This document shows, one piece after another, positions 34,301 through 49,300 of a stretch of 64,000 bases of DNA (position 1 is its first letter; each line of letters opens with the position of its first letter). This DNA comes from Dasyornis broadbenti (lineage: Eukaryota > Chordata > Aves > Passeriformes > Dasyornithidae). The position numbers and the translations under genes are program-made. Under the pieces are notes generated by a model, which did no database searches, was not told the origin of the DNA, and saw nothing but the letters and a program-made list of their open reading frames with translations. Location: contig VZRN01005382.1 of assembly GCA_013397935.1 (NCBI GenBank), positions 212,084-276,083 of the forward strand, given 5' to 3'.

Positions 34301-37300
34301 CTCCTTTCCAAAGCCTTTGTTTTTGTTAGGATTGTGCCCCAGCAAGGACACGAGCTCTTCCTCCCCGTCCAGAGCACCGAGAGGAGTGCTGGTGCTTTGA
34401 CTGCCCTGTTGTGGGGGATGGAGGCAGAGCTCTTCAAGAAAACACTTCGTTTAAAAACAAGAGGAGAGGAGAAAAATCGAGATGTCTTAAGCGTGCAGGT
34501 CTCAATTCTGTATGTAAAACCCTGATGCTGAGGGTTAAAGGGCTGATGCTTTGGGTGCAACCGGTGGCAGGGATGGCTGCGGAATTCAGCCTCGGGGCAG
34601 TTGCTGCTGCCCGGCCCCTGCTCGTCAGAGCTGCTTTGAAGCCTCGTGTGCTCTTGCCATGCCAAAATAAACTCAGAGTCGAGGCTGTCGGAGCTAATCT
34701 TCATCTCTCTGCACTTTGCCCTCCCCGCTGCAGTTCTGGTGAGGGATGGCTGTGCTTGCACCCCTGGATTTCGGAGAGCCCTCCCAAGCCTGGGGACCAT
34801 CCCTGTGGTGCCAGGTGGACACAAGAAGTGCTGACCAGCTTTGAGCAACCTGAACTGCCCATTTGCTTGACCATAAAGGTGGGCCTGAATCGTCTTTAGT
34901 AATAAAACCTGCTTGAATTTCCCTTTCAGCACCTGACACGCTATGCTGGAAGAGCTGGGGGTGGCTGAGTGACTTGCACTCTCCAGAAATGAGCTGCAAG
35001 CAGGCGCTTTTCCTCCGCAAACATTGCTCTACTCACAATAGAGGTGTGCACCCTGAAGTCCAGCATCAGGAATTTGAAATAGTGTTCTGGTTCCAGCGGA
35101 ACCTCCCTGCGGCCTGTGCTGGTGGATCCCCCCACCACTCCTTTCCAGGCTGCAGAGTGATCTGAGAAATGCTTGTTAGGCCTTGGCCTTGAAAACACCA
35201 CCTGGCCTCGGCTCTTCCTGAGCTTATCACAAACACTGTCTGCCCCCAGCAGCTCCTAACGAGCTTCTGTTCTTCTCAGGATCACCCCTGGAAAATATTT
35301 CTCTGGCCTGAATGGCATAACATCTTTGTTCTCACACTTTCAAAGAAAAGTGTCCACCCAAACCGTGGCCAGGATGAGACACTGTTGTGACTAAAGCCCA
35401 CTCTCTTGCAACCCTACAAACAGCGGCCCGAGATGGGGCCCTCTGAGCTCTCCTGGCCCGCAGCAGCTGTGGCCAGCATCTCCCTCGGAGCGGGGCCTCT
35501 CAGAGCCAGCAAACCCTCGGGTTTGCTCTGCCTGCGGGCTCACGGAAGCACGGCGTGTCCCGGGCCCATACCCTCACTCCTCGAGGCCCTTTCTCTCCCT
35601 TGTTGTGCCTTAGTTGTCCTTTGTAAGTGGAGCGAACCTTGCCAACAAATCAGCTGTGCTTTATAGTTTAATATTAAATCTGCCTTTTGCTCATAGCCTT
35701 GTTGGTGATTGTTGGGTGATCTCAAGCACACTCGTTTGTGACGGGGCCCCTCTTTTTCCTTTTTTAATATGGATTTCTGCACACTTTTTAACTTGGGGTA
35801 AAAAGTCAGTTCTCACAAACACAATATTCTGTTTGTCAATGCCAAAAGGTCTGTAGGCTCTCTCATCCCTTCTTTTTTTAATATTATTTTAATTTTTTTT
35901 TTTTTGGCTGAGAAAAGTGCTGTTTCCTGCCAGCCTTTGCTCTGGTACAAAGTTTCAGCACTGGGAGGTCACGTGAGGTAAATCAGCAGAATGCAAACCC
36001 TGCTGTTACTGACTAAACTTTGCCCGGATCTTGCCTAATCACCAACCTGACTTGTACGTAAGAGCTCCAGCCCTTTTCCTGTGAGGAGGGAGCTCAGCCC
36101 CAGCTCGGCACTGCAGCAGCCATTGTCCCAGCTGAGCATCCTTCCAGGGTCCTGGCATCCTTCTTCTTCAAAGGGTGATATTTTTGAACCCTTTGGATTT
36201 AACTCATGCTTGAGTGATTGCTTCCTTTTACATCCCAGTTTTTAAACGGTATTTTCTTTCTTTTGGGTAGCAGGTTTACTGGGTTTTTTGTCCTTTTTTT
36301 TTTTTTNNNNNNNNNNNNNNNNNNNNNNNNNNNNNNNNNTTTTCAATCTGATGGCTCTGCTTTAGCTTTCAGTCATTTGAGAGGTATTACCCAAATTTAG
36401 GCTGTGATGAACCTCCAGCAGGATGGTTTTTGTGTCCCTGTGTGAAGAGCAGGGTGGATGTTGTAGCTGATAGAAAATCTTCTGTGTGCAGAAGTGTTTT
36501 AACTATGGGCCCACTCCGCTCATAACTAGTGAGGTTTCATCCTCCTAGCAACTCTGAAGCCAGTTTCTTGTCTCTTCACTTCCAGTACTAACGGCTGAAT
36601 GTTTCCAAAGGAAAAACCTTCCAACAAAACAATTTAATTTTCCTCAGTAATATTTTGGGCACAATCTGTTGGTGACTCTTTTATCTGGCGTGCCATCTCT
36701 CGGCTTATAACCCTCTTTGATGTGGCTCATTCAGGGGAAAAATGGCATTACACACTACCTCAATCATTCAGATGTCAGAGAGGATATTGCATTTGACTAA
36801 TCGGGGGAAATTTGGGAAGATTTAGTAATGCCAGGAGACATGACCCACTTCCAGTTAAACGCTTTTCAGACAATAGAGGTTGTGCTAAGTGGTGGGGGAG
36901 GGAGAAACACTCACAGAATAGAAAAAAATTAATACTTATTTATAATTTTAAGTTTTATTGTGCTGACCCTTTCCCAGGTTCAGGATTTTGCTTTCTTCTT
37001 GCAGGTTTGCTTTCATCTTCTTTGTTTCCCTTTTTTTTTTTTTTTTTGAGAAAAAGAGAATACTGGTACTAACTGACTTTCAATAGATGTGTATTATCTG
37101 GAGATGACCATCCCTGTGCTGTGGATGCCTGTGACCTTTGGGATGTGGCTGACAGATGCTGGGATGTGGCTGAGGGTGTTGGGAGCTGTGGTCCAGTGTG
37201 GCTTGGCTCCGGTCCAGCTGTCGGTGACCAGTGATGGCTGGGGATGGGGAACATGGTGTGGGAATTGATTTTGTCTGTCCCGGAGGGTGTCCACCTGAAG

Positions 37301-40300
37301 ATATGCATCTTAACTACATAAAGACAGAAGAATATCAGTCTGCAAAGCCAGATTTCAGTGTTTTGTTTGTGCTCCAAACCTTCTGTGTTGCTCGTTCCTG
37401 GGTCCTGGGAGCTTCTGGCCAAAATCAAACAGAAACTGCAGAGGTGTAGCTCCGTGATGTTGTAAAACTGTGAGAAAGCCAAGCCTAAGTTTGTAGTATA
37501 CAAACCTTTTCTTCCGAGGCAACAAAAGACAGCATTCCTTAAGAGGTAACTCCATAATTTTCAGCGCTGCAAGTTCTGTCAAGCAACTCATGGCTGTTCC
37601 TTTGTGCAAGGTTTTATCTTTGCAGCCATGTGAGCTGAGCAAAAGCAACTTACTCTGCTTAAAGCTTATTAAACAAACCCCTTATTAAAAATAGTTCTGT
37701 AATCCTTCTGGAGTATAGCAACAGCACTTCTGTCTTAACTTCGTATTGTAGCTGAACTCATGGTGTGGCCCTTTGCAAAGTGCTGCTGAGGTGCAGATAC
37801 ACGATATTGCAAGATGCTGGTGTGAATGTCCAGTGTGATGGAGCAATGCCAGAGCCCACCTGAAAGTGGGGAGATGAGCTGTGCTGCACGGTCAGAAATT
37901 TGGGGCAAAAAGTCCACCCTAGGGACGTGCTGGAACTGCTGCTGGTTTCTGGAAGGGGGTCCAAGTTTTCAGCCTTTTGTTGTTATTTTTGTGAACAGCC
38001 CTTTGTGTGACCATTCCAATGTAGGTGTTTTTCAGTGCTGTGCTTTTGCCCTCTCTCCTTCCACTGCTGTCCTTCCACAGTATAAAATCCACTCTTGTTT
38101 CCTGAGCTGTTCCCCAGATGCTATTCTCTGAAGAACCACTTTATAATAGAAATCCAAATATCTTTACCAAGCAAGTTAGCACCTTCCTTGGGTTAAAATC
38201 TTGGTTTTTTCTGCCTTCAAGCTTCAAAGCCAGTAGGCTGACATTTTTTGGATGCATCCCTGTTGATAAATGCTGCTTTTACATGCATTTACAGAGATCG
38301 CTGGAAGAGACGTAGCCGTGACATTTGTCTAGATAAATTAATTTCCTTTGCATGCACCTCTGGGTGTCTGAGCTGGTCACTGGGAACTCTGAACTTCGAG
38401 TTGCCCCTGTGTCCTGTGAGTGACTTGAGAGGATTTTCTGAAGCGTTAGCAGTGGGTGTTGGAGCCCCGGTTGGAGTTGTGCTGCTGTCCAGGGCTCGTG
38501 TGACGTTTGGGTGGCTCTGGAGTGATGGGCAGGCTCTGACTGGGTAGGAGGATTGTCTGCCTGGTGCCTCCCTGCTCACTCTCACCTGAGAAGCAGCTGG
38601 AAAGCTGGGAACAGCTAAAATGTACCTGGGATCTGGACAAACCTGTCCTGGTGTGAGGCTAAACTTCTATATAGTTAATTTGTCTGCCAAGGGAAAAGGC
38701 TGATTTGGAAGGACTTGGCTTCACTTCTCCTGCTCCCACAAAACAAGTGTAATTTTTCATTTCAAGTCAGGGCAGAGCAAATCAGTGCAGATCTGAACCA
38801 GGGCTCATATTTTGAAAGCTAAAGAGCTTTTGAAACTCCCCAGCAGATGGAAGAGGCGCTGGCTGCATCTGCCTTACCTGCTTTAACCCCATAAACAGCA
38901 CTGACCCTTGTCTCTTATAGGCTTTGTACATAATTTATGTCTGATTTGGAAGTTGGCTGCTCTGTTAACACACTTGTCCATGACTGAGGCTTGGAGGAGT
39001 CCCCGGGGAGTTGCAGTGCCCATCCACAGGGCTTGTGTTCGATGGCTGAGATGCATTAAGGATGTTTAAGTTGTTTGATGGAAGCAGGCCAGTTAAAAAT
39101 GGAGACATGGCTCTTTTCAACCTTCATTTGCAGGCAGAGCTTAGGGAAAACTGAAGCCACCAGCAGAGCCTGTGTGGGTTCTGTGCTGTGGCAATAAACC
39201 AGTGGTGAGGGGGCGGGTGGGATGTCCTTCATGCCACAAACCCTGGGCTGCACCGAGTGTGGGTGTGAAAATACAGCGGTGGCCTTTGGCCGCTAAGCCA
39301 GCCGTGAATATCTGTGGGGTTGGAGTGACACCTGAGAGCTTGGTGGGTCTCTTCAGGGTTTATGTGTCCTTTCAATAATAGCCAAGTGCTGCTGGTGCTG
39401 GGGTGGTGTCCTGCAGCTGTGTTCCGTGTTGTCCCTCCCAGCAGGCACGAGCCTCGCTGAGGCCCTCAGGTCTGTGAGGATGCTGAATCCCCCGAGCTGG
39501 GGAGCCCTGAGCTGCCCTGTGTGGGCTAGCAGCTGCTGAACTCCCTGCTGGTGTTAAACATCCCTTCCACATGCTCACAAAACACCCCACTTCGGGGGAT
39601 TTAAGCAGTTTCGGGGATGTCTCTTGCGTTTTATTCCTACAGACTGAATGTGTGACACAGGGGATAAATTTACTGCAGCAATAAAACACAAGTTAGGAGT
39701 GATAATGGTATTAAATGTGACAGTCTGTCTCACTATTGAAGCAGCTTCTATCCTTTTGTATCTTGTGATGAGGAGAGATTTGTGGCTTTCTTTTCCCTGT
39801 GTCACTGCAAAATGGGGTGTGGGCTTTCTCCTGCACATGCAAATGGTGAAGGGAGTTCAGAAGTGTTGGAGGAGCGGGGAAATCCCAGCTCATGAGCTTT
39901 CCCAGACGGTGTTCCTGGCTGGAAACAGGCTGTGGGGTTGCTGATGTTTGCTGGCTTCCTTTGAAACAAAGCCCAGGCCTTTGTCAGGCTTTGCTGCTAG
40001 ATGGACAGAGGGGAAGCCTCCTCTCTGAAAAGACTAAAATGCCTTTTAAGCAGGTTAAACTGCTTTCCTGTGAAAAGAGCCTTTGTGAAAACCAGTCCCT
40101 TGGGATTCCTCTGTGGGACATCAGTGTGGCAGTCAAGATGAGCTCCCTTTGTGGACATGCTGTGCTCGTTGTGGGCACCCAGGGGTTCCCGAGGTCCTGC
40201 AGTGCTGCTGCCATCGGTGCTGCCTTTGCAGGCCTGGCAGAGACGTGGTACATGTTGTGTCCTGAATGGGGCAGCTTCTCGGAAATGCATCAGTCTGGAG

Positions 40301-43300
40301 CTCGGATACACTATCCTGCAGCAGGAAATGCCAACAACTGAAGGAGCAGGGGGACTTCTGCACACCTTCTGTGGAGAAGTCCCAGAATCACAGAAGGGTT
40401 TGGGTGGGACGGAGCCTTAAGGATCATCACATTCCACCCCTTGCCATGGGCAGGGACACCTTCCCAGGTTGCTCCAAGCCAGCCTGGCTTTGGACACTGC
40501 CAGGGATCCAGGGCCAGCCACAGCTGCTCTGGGCACCCTGAGCCAGGGTCTTCCCACCCTCACAGGGAACAGTTCCTTCCCCATATCCCATCCATCCCTG
40601 CCCTCTGGCAGTGGGAAGCCATTCCCTGTGTCCTGTCCCTCCGTTCCTTGTCCAAAGTGCCTCACCAAGGATTGAAATCAACAATCAAAAGCATCAAGGG
40701 AAGTCCAGCAGGAGGTGAGCACTGGGCTGCGCTGGGTTTGCTCTGCAGGGTCACTTGGCATGTGGCTTTCCAGCCTGGTGCAGTTGTGCTGGGGACATCC
40801 TCTAGCTTTGCATCTGCAAGTGACCCTGATTTGCAAAAACAACACGGGCCGGATGGGGAGAGGACGGGAAAGCAAATATTTGCCTTTCTGCGGCTGAATC
40901 CATCTTGCTGATGTTCTGATAGATCTTGCTCCTCTTGCATTCGAGTCTCTGCTCATACTAAAGTGTTTTTGTTTATACAAAGTGGGTCTTATCTCCGCCG
41001 TGGCTGGGAATTGGGAGGCTGTGCTCTGACAGGGCCTTTAATAATGCTCTGATAAGGGCTCGCTGCCCCTGGCAGGGAGAAGGAAAGCCAGCCTTGCTGC
41101 CTTGTCAGGGAGCAGCAGGGGGAAAGGTGGCACGGAGAGGAGGGAACTGAAACAATGGCAAAGGCTGATTGGAGTCTGTATCTTGGGTGAAGAGGGTGGT
41201 ATTGAGTTTGGATGGCACCTCTGCATTGCTCCTCACAATGTCCTGGCAGGAACAGAGGTCAGGACATGACTTCTCTGGTCAAAAATGAGTCCCGGTGGCT
41301 GTTACAGTTACCAAGTCAAAGGCTGGAGGTTATTTAACTCATTGAAGCATCCCGCACCTGAGTTCACTATTTCGCTTATATCCATGATTTATATTCCTGT
41401 AGTTATGGTGACTTGAGACTTACACCTGATACTATAAAATTTCTGTAAAGTAGGTATTGGTGCTACCTTTGTGGTTTTAGCAGTGAGAGGGAGTTTATCC
41501 AAGTTGTGAGGTTTGGGATATGAGGGAACTCCACTTTCATTTCTTGGCTGAGCTTTGTGTAAATGTGCAGTTGGGTTCCTGATGGTACCTCAGGGAGGGC
41601 ACTGTCCCTGCTGCTGTTCCCAGGCTCTGCCTGCCCTCCTGAGAAATTCCCTTCTCGGTGGCATGGGTGATGGGGCTCGGGACCCCACCTGCAGAGCTGC
41701 CCCAGCCCTGGGCAACAACAGCACAAGGACCTGGAGCTGCTGCAGCCAGCCCAGAGGAGGCCACGGAGATGCTGCCAGGGCTGGAGCCCCTCTGCTCTGG
41801 AGCCAGGCTGGGAGAGCTGGGGCTGCTCACCTGGACAAGAGAAGGCTCCAGGGAGAGCTCAGAGCCCCTGGCAGGGCCTAAAGGGGCTCCAGGAGAGCTG
41901 CAGAGGGACTGGGGACAAGGCATGGAGGGACAGGACACAGGCAATGGCTTCCCAGTGCCAGAGGGCAGGGATGGATGGGATATTGGGAAGGAATTGTTGG
42001 CTGTGAGGGTGGGGAGGCCCTGGCCCAGGGCGCCCAGAGCAGTTGTGGCTGCCCCTGGATCCCTGGCAGTGTCCAAGGCCAGGCTGGACAGGGCTTGGAG
42101 CAACCTGGGACAGTGGAAGGTGTCCCTGCCCAAGGCAGGCGGTGGCACTGGGTCCCTTCCCATCCAAACCATTCTATCATTGTATGAAAATTCAGGAACA
42201 GCGTTTGCCTCCAGGAGACCATTTCTCTGCCCTCCCATTCCTCAGCAGCTGGGAGTGTCTGTGTGTTTGTTCACTGCTTCAGTTACTTTAATTGAACATA
42301 TTTATTCCAGCTTTGTGTCTTGATCACTGGTGCTGTTCTCCAGGTGTCTCCTTGCTAACAGACCTTATAGCTGGAATTTTTAAATTACCACTGGGAAACG
42401 TTGTTCAGTTAAATCCTCGGTAATCAATTTGTTTTCCTTCAGTTGCTCAGCAGTGAAAGGGATGCAGAGGTGGCCCCGGGGGCATTTCCAGCATAACCCT
42501 TGTGCTGGAAAACGCTGAAAAAATGTCCTGTAACTTTAAGTCAAACCCCTTTGAATTAAGTATGCATGAGTGATGTTCCAAGAGGGGTTTAACGCACGAG
42601 TTCTGGTGATGTGAGGGGTAACTGTGCAGGTTGATTAATCCAATTACTTCTTTCGAATAAGGTTAACAGTCCAGTCTGGGGGAGAGGTTGCACTGCAATT
42701 AAAGGTGGATTTTGGTGCTGTTTGGTCAGAGTTGTGCCCTGTGGGGAGGATGTCTGAGCTCTGGAGTGGTGGGGATGTGCTGTGTACCCTGGATTTTGGG
42801 AGATGGTGGTGACACCCTGAATGCCACCGGTGTCACCCCGGTTACAGCCAAGAAGGAGCCGCTGCTTTAAACATTTCCAGTTGAAAGCCCTGGTGTCCCC
42901 TGGCTGCATCCTGCACTACAGAGCCAGGGTCCTCCCAGGACTGTCTTCATCTGAAATCATGTAATAGGGGGTGGTCACTCGCCTGGGAAGTGAATGTGCT
43001 TGTGAATTTCCCTAAAGCATCACAAGGCTGCATTACAGATAGAGGACTCTGAAAACCCAGGGCAAAAGGCCGTTTTGGACTACTTGATTAAACCCAAAGG
43101 CTGTTTCTTAACGATTCATTAACAATCATTCTAAATGGTGTATATTGGGCATGTTTTGGATCCAGCTTATGTTCACCAAGGTGCGTCCATGGAGTTCGGA
43201 TGGAAGACGGGACAAGGAAGGCAAGGTTACATCACAGCACTGCTCAAGGTTTTGATTAATTGAGAATTACAAGAGAGAAGGGTAATTAATGCCAATCAAC

Positions 43301-46300
43301 AGGGATTTGCAGAAAGTAGCCTGGAAGGATTTCACTCTTGCAGTATGACAGGCTGTTTGGTGAAAGTCATGCTGGGGACAGTTGGCCTCTGCATGGAGTG
43401 TTTAGTTAAAAAAAGGCAAAAACCGAGTCTGTAAAACCCCAATAATGCTTCCTGTAATAAATAAAATTGGCTGCATGGCTGAGCTGGCTGTGAAAGGCTC
43501 ATCCTGATTCCACTCAGACAGTGGGTCGAGGATTTTTTCATGATCCTGCACAGTGTGAGAATTTTTTAATCAGTGATTTGTGAGGAGAGGTGAGGAGTCC
43601 CCGGAGGAGCTGATTTGTCTGGGTGGTGCTGGGGTGTGGCCCTGAGCATCTCATGGGTGTGGGAGCCCGGGGAGGTGCTTGGGGACGCTCAGGGTGTTGC
43701 GCTCCCTGCTCCAAGCTGCTGATGCCCACAGCTCTTCCAGGGACACCTGCAAATCAAGTCAAGTTGCCTGGGCTGGCTTTATCACCAGACTTTTTGTACT
43801 TCCCAGGGACTCTGCAGGGATTTCGGGGGCTTGCAGAGCATCCCACTTTCTGCCAGGATATGGACTGTGATGGTGAGCATCTTGTAGAGCAAATGGGGAG
43901 GATATGCAGGCCTGACAGAAGAGAAACTCGGTGCTCTCTGTGGGGCAGCGATACCCTGCTCGATGGACCCCAGGAAGTGGGGAGGGGACTCCCACCAGCA
44001 TGCTGGTGGCTGGCCTCTCCCAGTGCCACTCTGATCCGGGGGAGCACTAAGTTTTGAAGGGCTTTGCCAGGGTTTGCTTAATTCTGCCATGGAGCACACG
44101 CTTTAACTCCAGGCTTAGCTGCGTGGAGCGAAGAGCCCTGCCTCGCACACTGTGGTGTCACCAGGCTGCGGGCTGCACCCTGGCCCAGCCCTGCTGCCAG
44201 CTCCCAGCCTCGGCAGCGCGGCTTCGGAGCGACCCAGGGCCAAGGGCTCCTGCGCTCTGCCTGATCCCCGGCCGGAGAGGCTGCAGAGAGACGCCGAGTG
44301 CTGCCAGCTCCTGTTAACCAGCACAGCTCTCCCCTGGAGCACCGCTGGGCTGTTCGGGAGGCCGGTGCAGGTGACAATGCACATCCCGTGTGGGTGGAGG
44401 CTTGTTGACCCTGGTTTTGGTTTTGTTGATTTTTAAAGGGTAGAGAAGCAAAGCGAAAATAAAAGTTGTAACGCTGCCTGGAGCAAATCCTGGTCTCACA
44501 GCCCATGAGGCAATCGCTCCCCAGCACAGGAGGGACTGCCTTTTTTACCCCAAATTAAGACCAGATTGTTCATTTGCACTGTCCCGAAGCACCTGGGGCT
44601 TTACCTAGTTTAGCAGCATCTGATGACTTACTGGAAGAGGAATTTTGCAGTGAGAGCAGGGCTGTGTGTGCACTCAAGACCTTGACGCTGAACTTGTCAC
44701 TCTTAATTAAACCTGCAGTAACGAGCAACGCCGAGATGCCACAGAAGAAGTGGCGGGGGAGATGTTGGGAATACATGAGTTGGCTGTTAGTTACATGTAA
44801 GACTATTGATTAGTCTTGGAAATTGTCCTGAAAATCACACTTAATTAAAGTAAAGCCTTCAAGGGTACCCCCGGCATTTCTATCCTGGTGTCAGGGCTTG
44901 CCTGCAGCCCCCCCGTGCTCGGTGCCAGTTTTCTGTCTGCCTTTGGTGACATGAAGTTGGTGCAGTGATGAACTGAAGCCTTTTAAATGCCCCTTCATTA
45001 GAAATGCTTCAAATGAGCCAGTGGATAAATGCTGCAGATGCTGCTTGTCCAAGCACTGCTCAGCTGCTGTGACACTTCATGCAAATCATCATCAGAGTTA
45101 ATTTTGGGCAGGGGAATAAAATTCCACAAGGAGAAATAGAGCAGATTTAGTGCTGGTGAGAGACTTGGGGCCATCCATCAGAGTGACAGCTCTTCAAGGG
45201 GAGAGGGAAATATCCCCGTGCCTTGAAGGCATCAGTGAAGCACATGGTTTGCTCAAATTCAGGGGCCCCTGCAGTGCTCCAGGATGGAGAGATGCTCTCC
45301 AAACTCTAGGAGCCCTGCCTTAAAGGAGGCTTTGTCTGGGTGTGCATTTGTGTGTTTGTCCTGGGTCCATCTCCGCTAGCATGAGGATGGTAGGGAATAT
45401 GAGGGATGGTATAGATCATGCCCACCTTCCTTGGCTCTTCCATTCAGTTTTGCACATTGTTATCAGCCCTGGGAAACACTCAGTTTGCTCATTCACATCT
45501 TGAGGAATTAGAAGCACTCCTGCAGTGTGCCACTGTCTTTATCTTTACATTTAATGCTCTCAGTGGGTTAACACTTGCATTCTGTAGCTCAAAATGATGT
45601 TTTCTGTGCCTTTTAAGAAGTAAAACACTATTATTTCTTTTACCTTATCCCTAGAGCATGATGCTGTTGGTGTGTGTGTCCCCCACTGCGAGCTGAAATG
45701 TTGATTTGCTAGTGATAACCTCTCCTTTCAATGTGTGTGGGCTTTTAGGGTGAGGGAGAACTTGGTCTTTTCCTATTAGAGGTCCCTGTTGTGAGTGGAT
45801 GCCCTCTGGGCTGGGGCTGGAGATGCTGGGCTCATGTGTGACCCCCCAGCATCAGATACAGCGACTGGGCCGGGGAGGGGTGTGCAACCCTGGGACATCC
45901 CTGCCTGCCCTGTACCAAGCAGGGACACCTCTGCCGCCCCGTCCTGTCCCTCCTGAGGGCTGTGGTACTCGGCAGCAGGTGGAGAAGCTGGACCAGGGTG
46001 AGGCACAGGGGTCAGCAGGTCCTGACCAGCGGGTCAGTCACGGCACGGCGTGGGGAGCTCTGACCTAAATCTGGGCTTTGCTTGTCTGTCAGGCACGGGA
46101 GAACTCGCTCCTGGGACGAAAATCTCATTCAGAGGACGGGAAAGGGAGGATTATAGTTTGCCATCTGCCTCGATACTCAATGCTGTAAATAATAATAAAA
46201 AAGGTAATGATCCACAAGTCCCTTAATGGAGATATTTTGCCCGGCTGCCAGAGCACCTCACCTGTGCCTTGCTGCATCACGGGCGAAGCAGATTTTTCCC

Positions 46301-49300
46301 CTGAGTCACTGCCAAATGCGGCAGAAGGGAATTTTAAGGCTGCAGGGCACCCAGGAGAGCCACGGAGCTGGTGCCTTTCCATGTCCCCCTCCTGGCAGCA
46401 CACATCCAGTGGCTCTTCCCTGCACCCGCAGACGCGGTCGGTTTGCACAAACACATTTACCACAGCAAAGTAACTCCTTCAATAACCACCTGTAACTCCT
46501 GGGGAGTGTGGGATCCTGATGCTTTGGGCATGATGGCAACGGGTGGGCCAAACCACCTGTGCTGCTGACCCCAGCTCAGCCCAGGACTTCATTAATGAAA
46601 ATTAATGAAGAGAAGTTTGTTTGATTTAGTGTGGAGATGAAGGGGGATGCTGTGGGCATCCATACAGGGCTGCAAGTAAAGTCCTTATTATTTCTCTAAA
46701 AGCCTCTTTAAATTATCCCTGTGGAGTGATCTTTGATACTAGTTTAAAAAACAAAATAGGGAAAAGAAGAATGACACCCAGAGTGCGTGATCTGATCACT
46801 TTTAATTCAAAGTACAGCTTGTACTTTCTCTCTTACTTGAGAAGCGCACAGTTTGGGAAAACTTTAATTTTAGTAATAGATAGCTTGTGAGAGCTGGGGG
46901 GTGGTTATTGGGTTGTTCCAGGGTGATCTGCTTAACCATTCACATGCTGTATGTGTAAATGGAAATATTCTCGGGAAGCCAGGGCAGACGCTCCTGCTGG
47001 CTTTTCTTTTTTGTGCATTTTTTTGTCCTATTCAAAAGCATCCAGCAATACTGGACCGCTGAACAATACAGAATGAGGTTAGCAATCAGCCCAGTGCAAA
47101 GGGACAAAAGTAGAAGCGTGTTTGCTTTACAGAGAAGAATATACAGAGATTTGTCCCAATTTCCGCCTCGTTCTAGTTAACATTTGTGCGTTCACCTTTG
47201 ATTTTTTTGAAAAATCACTGTTTCTGTTTTCTACTAAAGTCCTTTTACAAGATTTTCTTAATCTGTGTGGAAGAACCTTTGTCACGAGGTACTGTATCTT
47301 ACCCTGTGTTACTGAATTCCTAATGGTGAGGTGGTTGTTGCTATTTTATTGTGGGTTTTATTGTGGGTTTTCTGCTGTGCCCTCCCGCTATCTGCAGTTT
47401 GTTGGAAGGATGCCCCTGGAAAAATGCCCTTGACCCAGGAGCAATGAAAACTTCCCGGGGTCAGCTGTGAGTATTGGCATTCCTGAAATAACTCAGGGGA
47501 GGATTAAAACCCAGTAATAATAAAGATGGATTTGCTGATGTCCAGCTTGCCATGAAGACTTGCAACCGCCAAACTGCCCAGAAGAGACTGAGATTGCTGA
47601 TTTTTAGTATTTTTTACTTAATGGAAAATTGTACAATTTTCTTAATGTAATGAAAATGCTCCTCTGTCCGCAGAGTTGTAACTCCTTGCCTGCAGACCAG
47701 CCTCTCTCATCGCTGTGATGGAGCACATTGCCCAGAGCTTGCTGGGAGTGCCTTTGGCCAGCGCTGAGGGCTTTGAAACAGTAAAGCAAGAGCTGCCTCT
47801 TCTAATTTAATGTTGGTTTTAATCTGCATCCGCAGCGGCAGCCTGCTAAAATCTAAATCAAATCAGGAGGTGGGGATTGAATTTATTAAGCTTCTTCTTA
47901 AGCTGGGTGGAATAATGCAAGAGGCTGTGTGAGCACCGAGTGGCTTTAGTTTTAGGGGATCTGGTTATTAAAAATCCCAAAGTAAACAATTTTTTGGTTT
48001 TTGTTGGTTTGTTTTTTTTTTAGAGGCTGAGCACATGGAGCTATTTCTAGTTAATTTTAGCATATTGTTTAAAGGCATCCTCGAGGAGTGAAGGAATGTT
48101 TTTCTTAAAAAAAAAAAAAAAAGAAGAGAAAATGTATGGAAACACTGGAGTGTCTGGAGGTTGAGTGGTTTGCTCAGGGTTGTGTCTCCTGAGCCCAAAG
48201 TCAAGTTCATCCTTCATTTCCCGCTGCTCTGAGATGGACCCGTGTGCCCTCTCCCTTTCAAACAATCTCCTCCAGAAGATCAAGAGGCTGTTAAAGCTCT
48301 CAGGAAGCCAGGACAGGGCTCGTGGAGTGGCATAATGATGCTGGGGCTGTGATCGTGGAAGCAGCAGCTCACCCCCTGCCTGGGTGGGCCCCTGCCAGTG
48401 CCCTGGTTTTGGTCACGGGGTGACTCTCACCTGTGTGGGGTTATTTGTCAAACAGAGGGGCTGTGAGGCTGCTTTGGAGGGAGCTGGTTGCAGTGCTCGG
48501 GAGGCAGGGAATGCAGGGGAGGTGAGGGTGGTGAGCCCAGCGTGACCCCAAGCCTCGTCAGGTTCTAATTAAAGCTGGCCTTGTAAAGATGTACCAATGA
48601 CAAAGTGCTTTTATTCCGGCGCTGTGTGGTTTGATGTATCTGGGATTTATGGGTGAAAGGGGGATTGTGTAGCTGCCTGCCCCGCCTGGAGGGCTTGCAG
48701 GAGCACAGCAGGGAGGGGAGGATGGTGGGGAAGCACACCAGAATGAATGGGGCTCCCCCTTTCCGGATGCGTGCGTGTGCGCGCGCGGCAGGACAGCATT
48801 ATGGATGCTCGAGGAAGTGCATTCACAGCAGCCTGTGCTGACAGCCCCTGGCTCTGCAGCACCATGGGAAGCGCTCGGCGTGGGGAGTGCGTGATCCCGT
48901 TTGGGATCTGCCAGCCAGGCACCGAGTTATCCCCAGGGCTCCTGAGGCCAGACACCTCTGTCCTGAAGTGTTCTGTCCCCTTGCATATGTGTGTGTGTGC
49001 GCAGAGTCTGGGAAAATCAGTTTAATTGGTATTAAAACTCTCTAGTTTTGTGGTCAGGGTGGCTGGTGGGATATGCAGTGTCCCCCCACCAGGCTGTGGA
49101 TGCTGAGAGCTGTCACCCTCCTGTCACACCTGGGTGGCTCCAGGCCGTGGTTGGTGATGAATTGCTGAGGGTGGCCTGGGTGCCCTCTTGCTGCTGCTGG
49201 AGCTGTACCCAAATTTCACCTCCAAAGCATTAATGAGCACCCTCTTTTGGGTTGCTCTGGGGTCAGCGTGTCCCTGTCTGCCGCTGCCTGTCCAGGCAGG

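Noticed and set aside
34210..34932. 240-codon open frame on the minus strand in MYO5B intron 1
   Set aside because: No recognisable domain, no repeated exon structure and overlapping open frames on the other strand. I could not support it as a gene.
41537..42238. Long open frames on both strands (about 220-233 codons)
   Set aside because: Both are within a CR1 copy. The same translated phrases occur at 9630-10292 and 52242-52797, so they are repeat sequence and not a gene.
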